Notes under the pieces: model-generated | What the model was told of the DNA's origin: nothing | What the model saw: only the letters and a program-made list of their open reading frames with translations | Databases searched by the model: none | Shown: positions 22,121-33,247 of the stretch, in pieces | Numbering within the stretch: the stretch's first letter is position 1 | How the letters are laid out: the number at the start of each line of letters is the position of its first letter | DNA from: Patella vulgata | Lineage: Eukaryota > Mollusca > Gastropoda > Patellidae | Length of the DNA: 64,000 nt | Direction of reading: 5' to 3' | Assembly: GCF_932274485.2 (NCBI RefSeq) | Contig: NC_065882.2 | Coordinates: 27,298,890-27,362,889, forward strand | Program-made: the position numbers and the translations under genes

Positions 22121-22650
22121 TCAAGAACATACATGTAGAATAACGTTTACAGAGGTTTCTAAAAGTATATTAAATTATATTACTAATGCTTGTAAGATAA
22201 TATATTAGGCCTTACATAGCAAATGGTATTTAATGTCTGTTCTTAAACAATGTCCATTTAGCGATGAAAACATAAATGTTGCCGGTTGTGAACTGATAAA
22301 ATGAAAAGTCATTTGTTTCCTGGTAACCTTATGTATAAAAGCCCTCTAACAAACTTATTTAAGGCCAAAGTAATTTAATTCTGATACATTTTACGTGCTT
22401 TGGGGGACTTGATTTTAAAATTAAGCTCGGGGTCATGACAGGGAGAGCCTAATCGATATTTAACGTTCTGCTAACTTGCAGCGCCGAATTAACCATGGTG
22501 GGGGCTACTGGGGAATGTGGGGTCTCCAGCCTAACGCAAGTAAGTAACCAAACACCTAAGCTACGGCTGATGTATGATACCTGTTAAAAAGAAACCGCCC
22601 CAACACTAGCAAAAAGGATCATAACGTTTACAATCCCTGCAAAAATCCGC
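22121..22650. other. Intergenic, nothing recognised
   Basis: No supported feature. Confidence 0.35.
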
Positions 22651-22656
22651 TTTCTA

Positions 22657-23380
22657 GTCTGACCCCATCCTCGGTATCCCCAGTCATTCCGTGCTACTCC
22701 ACTATATCCTGGGTTTATCCATAGGCTTTCCACGATTTCAAATTATCTGCCCTGGCCTAGATTGTAACTATAGTCTACGAACCATTCGAGAAACAGTTTA
22801 CAAACCCGTCGTTTCGGCTCCGTATTTATAAGGGTAGATAACCATATTCATGTCCATTTACAGAATGATTTATGTAAATAATGTATATATTTCTAATTCA
22901 TTTATATTTAATTGTATTATCAAAATATTCGTTCTTTGTCTGAAATGTTTCATTCTGTTATTTTTATTATTATTGAACTTATACTGGACAATTTGATTCT
23001 CAAGAACTTGTCTACGATATCACGTGGACGTAAAACTCCGCGAACGAACGAACGATTCTTACTAAAACTCTTGAACATATATGGACGTCCGATCTTCATT
23101 AATAAAATGTTATATAATTTGTTGTTAATAAATACGCATTTAACATAATTTGGACTTCTCTCATTTAGGACAACTCCTAAGCTTGTCCGATGAGAGTTAC
23201 CTCCCTTTGTCAACTTCCTTTGCAATTAACGATTTATGGGATTAGTCGATAAAAATAGCACAATCATCAAGGGCGGATAACTTAAAAACGTGCCCCCCCC
23301 CCACCATAGATTAACCCACGGGCTAGTGGAGTAGAACGGAATGAAACCACCAATCTAGGGGATACCGAGGATGGTCTGAC
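22657..23380. mobile_element. Nonautonomous DNA element with ~100-bp inverted arms
   Basis: The left arm (ATCCTCGGTATCCCC, ATTCCGTGCTACTCCACTA, TGGGTTTATCCATAG) is mirrored at the right (TAGTGGAGTAGAACGGAAT, GGGGATACCGAGGAT near 23325-23372). The centre is AT-rich without a transposase. The open frames at 22912-23148 and 22950-23225 overlap on opposite strands and look like chance. Superfamily unknown. Confidence 0.7.
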
Positions 23381-23602
23381 TTAAATTTAAATGCGTTTTG
23401 ATGGAACCAAAACGCGAAGTATCTTAAGTAATATATTATAACACCAAATTATCAAATAATTATTGTCTAGGGGCTAATCGTCGAAGAATACGAGTCCAGA
23501 CCCAACAAAAAGGAAAAACTACAGTTTGAGATTACCAATGACATTTTTGACGATTCTGCTTCAAAACAAGTTGTAACCAAAGTATTGCCGCTAAATATTT
23601 TT

Positions 23603-23709
23603 TTTATCTAGATATACTCCAAACACCTTTATTTATTTTACTAATACTTCAAAAAAATGTTTTATAATTTAATTTGCAGATGGAAAAAAGTTAATATCGC
23701 GAGCTCATT
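23603..23709 (+). repeat. Dispersed repeat shared with 50776-50885
   Basis: TTATCTAGATATACTCCAAA, TACTTCAAAAAA, AATTTAATTTGCAGA and GCGAGCTCATTAA occur in the same order in both places. Confidence 0.75.
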
Positions 23710-24235
23710 AAGGTCGGTTCATACTACATCCGTATCCGTATCTGTAAATACGTGTGTGAATACGTACTGGTATTATTTAGTCATTTTTAGAGAAAGGGTT
23801 CAAATAGAATCCGGCACGTATTGCGCACAAAAACAACTGCGTCCGTTAAGCCGGATTGATTGCTCCCAGAGCGTATTTTTGTAAAGTGCGTCCGGCATTT
23901 CGGCTAGTGAGCCTTATTACGTCATCTCCCCAAATAGAAACTCAATCCATTCCAAGAAAAGCCTGGCCTTGTGTGCTGTGGATTTGTGTAGTGTTGTCAA
24001 GAACACAACATAGACAAGACAGAGGAAATGATCATGTTTGTAACAGTTCATGGACCCCTACTCTCTTTTGTCTTTGTGTCCACAAATACAAAAGAAAGAC
24101 TTCCTCTGTGTCACTGTCAGACCCCATGATTGCAAATGACAATATGTTATCTCTGACAGACAATACAGCCTTGAAAGCCGGACGTTTTCGCGTTTTCTAT
24201 TTGAACGGCAAAATGCCGTGTTTGTAGCGACCTAG
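23710..24235. other. Unassigned, somewhat GC-richer stretch
   Basis: The 23657-23884 and 23856-24227 frames overlap, lack recognisable domains, and the region carries CCGTATCCGTATC-like repeats. No product is claimed. Confidence 0.3.
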
Positions 24236-24391
24236 TGAATATTCACTACTGATCAGTTTGCCATTGCTGTAAACGCGACAGAGGCTACAGTTTTCAACGG
24301 ATTATTTTTCAAATTTGGTGTGAAGCACTTTGGACATACAGCGTTACGTGATCTTTCGAGTTAATCACCTATCGAAGGGTTCATTGGTTCA

Positions 24392-25289
24392 TTCCCATAT
24401 TGCCGACTCACCGAGTTTTAGGGGGAAAATTTTGGTCGACGTTATGGGAATGAGTGGCCAAGAACAATAGACCCAAGCTAAAGGATAAACCTTATTAAGC
24501 AGATAATTTTGGGAGCATTTATTTTTTTTTTAAATTAATACTACATAACATAACACAATTTTAAATTTTTGCATGCAGTCCAACATAGTACAAAAATTCT
24601 AATAAATTCAGTCTTCCTTGTTCATATCTATAACATGTTTATGCACTCTAAGGAGTGCGGTTTCAGTGCTATGCCCCTCTCGATAAGCAGACTGGAATTT
24701 ACCGAGCAGTGAGTTTCGAGTGAGATAATCTATTATTTGAGATAAAATGATCTTTTTAAGCAATTTTGCTAAAAATGAAATATTTGACACTCGTCTATAA
24801 ATTTTGAGTGCATTATGGTCAAGACTTGTTTTTTTAATCAGAGGTCTTACAATGGCCTCCTTACAATCATCCGGAAAAATACCAGAGGAGAGCACATCAT
24901 TTATAATAATCGTCAAAGCTGGTGCTATTTCATCCAGACACTCTTTTAGTAGTTTTGAAGGAATTGGGTCCAGAGCACATGACTTACACTTCATTCGACA
25001 CACCACTGATATTACATCATCAACATTCAATGGCTCAAAAGCAGAGAAATTACACTGGGGTGGGACATTAATGTCAGTGTAAGGGGGGGGGGGAGTCAAC
25101 AAACTTTTCACGAATTTTAATAATTGTTTCGGCAAAAAAGTCAATAAAAGTCTGTGGTAAAAATCAATTTCAGTGAACTATATTAATAAAGACTGGTCCC
25201 TGCCTCATTAACGCTTTTAATCCGTTTTAATCCAATCAAAGGGTGCCGCGGTCGACTTTCCAAAACTCGGTGAGTCGGCGATATGGGAA
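24392..25289. mobile_element. DNA element with 28-bp terminal inverted repeats, carrying a LINE fragment
   Basis: TTCCCATATTGCCGACTCAC to GAGTTTT at 24392-24419 is mirrored at 25262-25289 with one mismatch. Between them lies mostly LINE sequence. Either a LINE jumped into a short DNA element, or the repeats belong to a composite. No transposase is present. Confidence 0.65.
24608..25190 (-). pseudogene. CR1-like LINE reverse transcriptase fragment
   Basis: The main open stretch (25144 to 24608) encodes the fingers/palm start of a non-LTR reverse transcriptase: KSCALDPIPSKLLKECLDEI, IFPDDCKEAIVRPLIKK, then SNISFLAKLLKKIILSQ and FQSAYREGHSTETALLRV. These are block signatures of CR1/Jockey-type LINEs, which copy themselves by target-primed reverse transcription. 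Upstream the natural frame (FFAETIIKIREKFVDS) differs from the ORF frame, and the switch falls in a G run on the plus strand near 25083-25093, so the copy carries a frameshift. The catalytic YADD motif, endonuclease and 3'UTR are missing. Confidence 0.85.
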
Positions 25290-25740
25290 GACCCCGGTTC
25301 ATGAGAGGACAGACCCTGTCGATATTCAGCACCCCTACCCCACGCCTAAAAGCTTGTAACTGCGATAGATGCTTCCGATTTTAGAGGATTTCTTTTTTAA
25401 AAAATAAGCATTGGGGTCACGAGAGCGAGAGCCTTATCAATATTCAGCGTTCCGCAACGTTCCGCAACGTTCCGTCCAAAATTTTCCGAAATCCTTCCTA
25501 ACACGATAGAGACTACAGTTTTAACGGATTTGTTTCAAATTTAGTTTGAATCATTTGGGTTGTGAGGGGACAAACCCGATCGATATTCAGAGTTCTGCAA
25601 TCCTCCCTTGCATTCTCAGGCTATACCCTGTCTGTAAGCTACAGTTTATACCTGATATTTTTCAAATTTTGTGTGAAGCATTGATGGAAGGACCTTCTAT
25701 TCCGTTCCGGAGCTATCCGCCTTTTCCGAAAACCTTGTGA

Positions 25741-25990
25741 ACGCTAAAGCCTAATTAGGAGTTTCTACCCCCTAATTAGGACACGGGAGTTATTATCTCC
25801 TAATTAGGACGTTAAATCCCATTTCATTTCATTTATCACGCCCCATCACCAATTTACATGAAGGTAATGCCACGCCAAACCACGCCCCACCTCAACCCCC
25901 AATTAGAAACATGACTTGCAACAACATTCCAATTTATATTATGTGAGATAGCACATTTTAATAAACCCAGAAATTTTTAAAAAAGAATAA
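25741..25990. other. CCTAATTAGG palindromes and a SINE-tail remnant
   Basis: CCTAATTAGG occurs three times between 25750 and 25810. AGGACGTTAAATCCC(ATTTC)n at 25808-25838 matches the SINE family 1 tail without a body. Confidence 0.6.
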
Positions 25991-25992
25991 AA

Positions 25993-27673
25993 CCAGCGGT
26001 TGCCAGGCAAGATACGCCCACATTTTGCAAGAGATGGATAGAGAACAAGCTAAAAACAAAAGCGATTTTTCGTACAATCAGGGGCCATAACCCAGAAAGT
26101 TATGGTCTGAAGTGCGCAAATATGGAAAGGAACTGAGATCTTTGAATTATAACATACATTTCAAGTTTCAGCAAAATCGGATGGAAATTATGACTTCTAG
26201 AGTGTCCACAACCTTTATATTACATACTTTTACACTATTTGCGTACAAGGAAAGCCATTTTGTCTGACCGTTTCGGTCAGATTTTTAAAATTGAATACAA
26301 ATACAGCGCAAGATAAGTTGCCAGGCAACGAAACATACGCCCATGGCAGCTAAATCGTTCGGGCAGTCAACAAGAGTTGTCGCATATTTTTACTTTTGTT
26401 AGTAATGAAACATTTATAATACACTTATAAGTAATTAAGTAATTATCAGAAAAACATTAGAATTTATTTGGCCCAGACTAACGTTTAGTATACAAAACAT
26501 TTAATATCATGGATTCAGCTGTTCAAGTTACCAAAAATCATTGAAAATCAATGTACTTGTTCGTCTCAAGACCTTAAACTCTGTGTGTCAGTCGAAACGA
26601 TTATATCTATGCATAAACACGGTGTATAAATATAAAATCAAACAGATGATAACTATGGTCTCTAAAACATCCACAAGATTTTTCAAAGTGATCAAGGGCC
26701 ATAACTCTGGCAGTAATTATCGGAAACCAGTGAAAATCAATAAGCTTCTTTGTCTGATGACCTTAAACACTGTGTATCGGATGTTAACTTTAGTCTCTAG
26801 AGCGTCCACAAAAAATGGTGGACGCCGAACCGACGGGGGCGACGACAATATACTACCACATTTCAGTGTGGGCGTATAAAAAGCATATTTCATAATACAT
26901 CAAGTTTCAAAGAGCTTCAGTGAATTTGTTTGGCTTGAAACGCTCGATAGCAGAGTTTCGTTTGATTAGACCTAATCCCACTCAACAACAGTGTTTCGTT
27001 TGATTAGAGCTCAACCCGCTTAACACTGGTGTAATGAAAGCAAATTTCTGTTCCAAATTATGACTGGATTAAAATTGTGACCTCTAGAAAGTCCATAACC
27101 TTTGAATTGCACACTTATATACAATTTGCATACAAAGAGCGGCCATTTTGTCGGACAGTTTCATTTCAATTTATCGAAATTCCAATCCAACCTTCATTAT
27201 GGTGGAATGGTGATCTAAACGGTTTTTAAAATCGAAAAAAAAATGTGACCTTTAAAGAATCCACAAGCTAAAAATGCGATTTTTCGACCAACCAGGGGAC
27301 ATAATCCAGGAAGTTACGACCCGATATGCGCGAATATCGAAAGGAACCAAGATCATTGGGTTATAAACATGCATTTCAAGTTTCATCAAAATCGGATCAA
27401 AGTTGTGACCTCTAGAGTGTCCACAAGCTAAAAACGCGATTTTTCGTACAATCAGGGACCATAACCCATGAAGTTACGGTCCGATACATGCAAACATCGA
27501 AAGGAACTGAGATCGTAGGGAGTTAAACCTATATTTCAAGTTTCGTTGAAATCGGATAAAAATTGTGACCTGTAGAGTGTCCACAAACAAATTGTGGACG
27601 GGCGTCCGGAAGGACGGACAAACATGGGCCACGGCATAATACGTTCACATGAAAATGTGGGCGTATAAAAAAT
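25993..27673 (+). mobile_element. Composite of two Helitron-like elements
   Basis: The outer subfamily-2 sequence begins CGGTTGCCAGGCAAGATACG and ends GAAAATGTGGGCGTATAAAA. Subfamily-1 sequence sits inside at about 26303-26882 with its own start (GTTGCCAGGCAACGAAACAT) and own hairpin end (CCACATTTCAGTGTGGGCGT). The piece at 26883-27068 is another dispersed repeat. It is likely a nested insertion, though two neighbouring truncated elements are also possible because the cores are tandem. Confidence 0.65.
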
Positions 27674-28149
27674 TACTTTGATCCATTTAGTAAGTCGTTT
27701 TCTAGAATGATTCGATTAAAGTGCCTCTCTGATTTTGAAATCGTACTGACGGTTTTTTTGCTGTTTAGTATATACGTGAGCAGCTTGATTGTAGAAGGGA
27801 AAAGATGTAGCAATTTCTATCAGCAGACTCACCCCGGATGGGGTTTGAGAGAATGACTTTACTGTAATTTACTACGCTTGTATCTACGTATCCAGCTATG
27901 ATATATAAAATGTAAAAACGAACTGTTGCATTGTTATTCCTGGTAAGACAAACGTCTGAACTACTGAGATAGACAAGAAGAATAGAATACACAACGTAAA
28001 GTGGAAGCAAAGACGACAGGTGAAAATACTAGACGATCTCAAGATATGTAGTAAGAAAAGATGCATGGGTCATACGTAGGATGTGGCGACCGCTTTTGAA
28101 CGATGGCCGCTCTCCACGTCTGACAGACGACCCATGGTGCTACGTACAC

Positions 28150-28218
28150 TTGTTCCTTGTTTTACATTAATCAGTCGGAGCAGAACAGTATAGGACGTTA
28201 AACCCCATTTCATTTCAT
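28150..28218 (+). mobile_element. SINE family 1, 3' end fragment
   Basis: AATCAGTCGGAGCAGAACAG followed by GGACGTTAAACCCCATTTC and ATTTC repeats matches the last ~60 bp of the SINE at 43947-44318. Confidence 0.75.
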
Positions 28219-28266
28219 CTCTTGTTTGGACTAAGACTAATAATTATTTCCCCTTATTTCATGATG

Positions 28267-28350
28267 GACGAATGTAGTGCGAGTTATAAATAGACGAATG
28301 TAGTGCGAGTTATTAATAGACGAATGTAGTGCGAGTTATAAATAGACAAT
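28267..28350 (+). repeat. Minisatellite, 26-bp unit, three copies
   Basis: GACGAATGTAGTGCGAGTTA starts at 28267, 28293 and 28319, with a partial fourth at 28345. The copies are almost identical. Confidence 0.9.
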
Positions 28351-28689
28351 TTTCCCCATAATTTTTTTCTCCCCTCTTCCTGCATTTTTGGGTTGACTTT
28401 TTGGTCTAGAATTGGAGAAAAGGGATCAAATTTGCAATTTCATAGCAGTTTTGGGTAATACTGATGATATTACAGCGAAGGGATAGGGGTAGCGACTAGA
28501 ACGTAACTAAAAACGCTGAGATATACTGATGTGCTTGTTTTTAGCTATGATTGGATGCCTTTAGTTCCAAGTGGCAAACTCAATTTCTTTATTAATGTAT
28601 GTACCATCTTAAAAATAAGTGAATTTTATACTATTAGTACTTATTACACATACGCAGTCCAATCTACTGAAACAACATTCGTTTATCAG

Positions 28690-28911
28690 CAAATATTGAC
28701 TTGTAAATCAAGCGTTGTTTTTATCACAATTGATTCGGACGTTCATAATTACGCCGTATTACTTCTACGCAACTCTGATCAGATGGGAACTTTGACTGGC
28801 TATTGCACACGAGGCCCCGCCTTTATGTGTTACAGAAGTAAATTTAAAATGTCGGAAAAAACAATCTACTGTCGCTTTGATTTAAAAATAGGGGATTTGT
28901 ACCCGTTTCAG
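28690..28911 (+). CDS. Candidate orphan exon, unknown product
   Basis: I do not recognise this protein. An open stretch from 28531 to 28929 contains a 222-bp segment bounded by TTTATCAG and CAG/GTAGGA. It would be a phase 0-0 exon of 74 codons starting QILTCKSSVVF, with four cysteines (LTCKS, GYCTRG, FMCYRS, IYCRF) in a pattern that could suit a small extracellular domain. There is no neighbouring exon I can join to it, and AT-rich DNA gives open frames of this size by chance. The strand and borders are inference. Confidence 0.18.
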
Positions 28912-29439
28912 GTAGGATTATATGCTTAATTGTAGTTGGGTGTGGCAGGAATATTATAAATAACAATAACCAATCGTTGTTTTGATTAAAAATATTGTCA
29001 ATTTTCTTTACAAATCCGGGTGCGAATCGCTCCCACATGTGTTACATTGAAGGCAATGGCATCATCTCTTATCTCGAAACACGGAGGGTTGAGAGATTAA
29101 GGTTTGTTATCTAGGATAGGGGGTGTAAAGTGTCTTTCTGCAGAGCAATCGTTGTGTCGGAAGTGCGATTTTCACCCCAGTCAACTTCAAATCCCCGTAG
29201 CAAAAAATCTAAATGGTCAACCCCCTACAAATTTATGATGAGGATATTGCCAAATGTGGTCCCCATTGTGCCTATAAAGATTGGAACCAACGGAATGTTG
29301 AGCAAAAAGCTACAGCCTGTGATGTTACAGCCATTTAACATTGAAGTCAATGGGCAAATAAGTGCTAGTCTGAGACCGTTTGATATTAAAATTAAATAGG
29401 GTTACCTCCCTTAGGCTAATGATAATCAAAATTTCGAAA

Positions 29440-29622
29440 AAAATTAAGAATGGAGAGAGGGGTTTAACGTCCATTCGACACAAATTAGGTCATTTCGGGG
29501 CTAACACATGGTTCAAATTCATTTCAATAAATCGCTTGCGCCTAGGGATCTTTAGCTGTGGGAGGAAACCGGAGGACCCGGAGAAAACCATGAGGTTGGA
29601 CAGGCGAACCTAATTGTCACCT
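29440..29622 (-). mobile_element. tRNA-derived SINE (family 2), head-less
   Basis: GGGGTTTAACGTCC, AAATTAGGTCATTTCGGGGC, TTTAGCTGTGGGAGGAAACC and GAGGTTGGACAGGCGA are the family body in reverse. The tRNA-like part is lost near 29622. Confidence 0.85.
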
Positions 29623-31555
29623 TAAGAATGAAAAGAGTGGGAGAATAAAGTTTTTTTTTTAATCTTTCGATATAAACAAAATCATTAATGCACATTTTTA
29701 TTCATACGTTACAAATACAGATTAAACCAAATAATAATTTTCAAGATCTTAAAAAACATTTCAAGCAGGTATAAACAAAGACTAGGCCTAGTGACAATCC
29801 TAAAAAATAGACATTGAACACGAATAGAATTCATATAAAAATGATTATTTATTAACATCAATTTTGCTTGTTGTCTTTCTGTATTGGGAATAGGACAAAA
29901 TAATTATTAATACAATAATTTTAGAAAATGGCTAATAAATTTTTGATTAAGAAAGTAGTCTTAAATTTGTACAGCTTGTAGCTTTATGTAAGTATAATTC
30001 TATATAAATAGTAAGTGCTGGAGGACCGCACCGCACACAAACAGAACCCACAATAGTACACACTTTTTAGAATAGTGCTGGATATTATTAATATTATAGT
30101 GATGTTTATTTATTGTAACTATAAATAAATTTAAAATATTTTCTGCATGGACTGTGCATTTAAACTGGTGTTTATTTTTAGGACTATATTTTGTGCTGAA
30201 ATTATATTACTATGTAATATTATGCCAGTGCTTGAATTTTGGGTAATCAATTAAATTTTTGTTGAATATGATACTATTCAAAATTAATTACCCTCTCAAA
30301 TGACTTAAATGTCAAAAAGAAAAATGTTTAAAAAATTGAATATTTAGGAACCATCCTTTAAAAATGACAATGGCAAAAATAAGTGTTGTACATTTGTAAA
30401 ATCTACATTTTTCTATTGCCCTGAAATAAATTACAAAAATTAAGAAAACTAATAGGCTGTATCTAACCTGTTCTAAAGGCTATTTAGTATTTTTGTAAAT
30501 TATTTTGTAGATGTCACCTCATAATAACATTGATTATTGTGATCTCTTTAAACTTCAACTAAGCATAAAGACTACATATATAAATAGAGTTATGAATATA
30601 ACAATTTACCCCCCTATATGTTTCTATTAATAGTTGTTCTTTTCTATTTCTTACATAATTGCAGCACTGTAAGTTGATTAATCTCTGTATTAACTGAAGA
30701 TCAACCTGTGTTTATGGAATGTTAACAATATATTAAAGCCTATTTATTTCTTTTGTTTTATGTTCAGATCTTTGTAAATAATACAAACTTTTATCTTTTC
30801 ATAATAAACATATAATAACAACATTCAATAACATTAAACAAAACTTAACTAAATTATCTAAAATGTCACCACCTCACCCAATACATGTAATTACAGGGTT
30901 CAGTTTGAAATGTATGCAGTTATCAGGTTTACTTTAATAATACAAATTAGCATTGAGCAAAAATGTAAAATACTTAAAATGTTAAAGGAGTAATCCCAGA
31001 TATATTTTAGTGAATAAAACTGGTTAATTCTGTGTTAAAGATTCAAGTGTTTATTCGGAATATTTGTCAGTTTTACTTCAATTGGCAACAAGTTTCCCAA
31101 CTAACAATGGCAGTAGTGTCTAGATAATCGAATCTATAAACTTGTCATGTTTTGTGGGCTTCATTACAACAGCCATTACTTGTAAACAACTGACCAAAAT
31201 TAATCATTTTAGCAATCACACTTCCAAATGGCTCAATATTTTGAGATGAAATTTTCAGACAAGGTCAATAAGCTATGATTTATTTACATTCTGGTGGGTG
31301 ATGTGCATACATATAGACCTAGTGATATAGAAATAAATAATTTAACAAAATGACTAGTAGTGCTAGTGACTATTACTTTTATAATTATTATTGCCACCAA
31401 TTCTTATTCAGTATTCTTTTACCGGAATCATGTTTTTGTGTGCACAAATACCAAGACCTGTAAATATATGCATTCTTGTCAGCAATAGACATGACTGCCA
31501 CAAGCTGCAGTTACAGAGAGTAGTCCTACAACAAAAATAGCAACATATCATATTT
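29623..31555. other. AT-rich intergenic DNA, nothing recognised
   Basis: Almost no open frames and no repeat matches within the window. It could be long non-coding or intronic DNA. Confidence 0.4.
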
Positions 31556-31559
31556 ACCC

Positions 31560-31875
31560 TACTCTTACACACTCAGACATTATTTATAATATTATAACAC
31601 TGATATTGACTATAATAAAGTCCTTTACTCATTCACTCAAGACTCGAGAGTCAAGATATCATTATTTATATTATAACACTGATATTGGTTATATAGTAAG
31701 GTCCTTTACTCATCCACTCAGACATCATAATTCATAACACTGATAAAGTCCTTTACTCATACACAGAGACACTATTTAAAACATTATAACACTGATATTG
31801 GCTATTGTAAGGTCCTTTCATATTGAGACATCATTATTTATAATGTTATAACACTAATATAGACTATAGTAAGTA
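31560..31875 (+). repeat. Imperfect tandem repeat, about five units of 55-90 bp
   Basis: Each unit carries TTATAACACTGATATTG-like and AGTCCTTTACTCAT-like blocks with GACATCATTATTTATA between units. Unit length varies through indels. Confidence 0.8.
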
Positions 31876-32307
31876 CCTAGTTTTGTATATTTGGTGCTTT
31901 AAAATGTATATATTTCCCTGATATAACCTCATAACATAAATAAATCTCATTGTTAAAGGTAAAAATATTCTAATGTATGAAGAATGATGTTGTTATGTAA
32001 TTAAGAACATCCAAGTATTAAAAAAACTTATAGAAAAAAAAGTTGGTTTCCACAAAAAAGATAGTCAAATTTTGTCAATTTTGATTATCTTTGTTTGCTT
32101 AATACAAAAACCAATGTAAACTTTAAGTAGCCATAATTTATGTTAAAAGTGTTTGATTTGAATAATGTTGATTATGTATGGTCTTAATTTAACCTTATTC
32201 TAGCATGTTATGGCTTATAATTTAATAAGATGTTTAAAAAAAAAATTATACAAGTATAATATTATGACTATTCAAAAGACCAAAATAAGAAAATTGACTC
32301 CATATTA
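31876..32307. other. AT-rich intergenic DNA, nothing recognised
   Basis: No supported feature. Confidence 0.4.
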
Positions 32308-32806
32308 CAACCAGAGGTTGCGAGACAAGATACGCCCACATTTTGCAAGAGATGGTTACTGAACAAGCCAAAAGGTCCACAACCTTTGTATTACATACTT
32401 TTACACAAGGAGTGGCAATTTTGTTGGGCAGTTTCATTTCGATATCTAACTCAACATTCATTATGTTGGAACAGTTTTTAAAATGGGATTAATATTGTAA
32501 CCTCTAGAGGATCCACAAGCTAAAAACTTTATTTTTCGTACAATCAGGAGTCATAATCCAGGAAGTTACAATCCGATATGCACGATTATCGAAAGGAACC
32601 AAGATCTTTGGGTTATAAACATGCATTTCAAGTTTCATCAAAATCGGATGAATATTGTGACCTCTAGATTCCAAATGCTTTTTAAAATTGGAGAACAATT
32701 GTGACCTCTAGAGTGTCAACAAAAAAAAAAAAAAATTGTGGATGGATGGATGGATAGGTGGATGTCTGGACGGACAGGGGCAAAGAAAATGTGGGCGTAT
32801 AAAAAT
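32308..32806 (+). mobile_element. Helitron-like element (subfamily 2), short copy
   Basis: Begins GAGGTTGCGAGACAAGATAC and CGCCCACATTTTGCAAGAGA, and ends GAAAATGTGGGCGTATAAAA. It has one to two core units and a GGAT/GGAC microsatellite near 32738-32775 beside the end hairpin, as in other copies. Confidence 0.75.
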
Positions 32807-33247
32807 TACAAAGAATTTACCAGTATATGAAATTATATAAATCAGTATCTCTGAAGAAAATGGACAGCTAAATAACATAACAATGTATGTACATCAGCAC
32901 ATATACGTAACTTAACATTTAGACAATTTATTCAATACAAAAGGCACAAAGTAATACAGCATGGAAGATATTTTGGTTATTTGCAGAAGATGAATGGGAA
33001 ATTTCTCTTTCATTGTGGGTATATATATAAGTAACAGTATGGCAACATTCTGAAACATGTACTTAAACATACATTATGCAAGAGCTAAATCTGCCAATTG
33101 CAGGTCTTTCTTTAGGCCCGAAATGTTATCTAAATTATTAATTAGACATTAACTTATCCAGACCATAACCAACGCTCGATGGCATTGCTAGCCTGCGATA
33201 TATAAGCTGGATTAGAACACGGACTGCTGCTTCCGATTAAATCAAAA

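Larger units (their letters stand above)
24240..25740 (+). repeat. Interrupted tandem array, ~140-bp related units
   Basis: Related units occur at about 24262 (CGACAGAGGCTACAGTTTTC), 25360, 25505 and 25635 (each with a TACAGTTT...TTTCAAATTT core and a TTCGATATTCAG-like stretch). The array is split by the inverted-repeat element at 24392-25289. Confidence 0.5.

Noticed and set aside
23856-24227. 123-codon open frame
   Set aside because: No recognisable domain, overlaps another frame, and lies among dispersed repeats.
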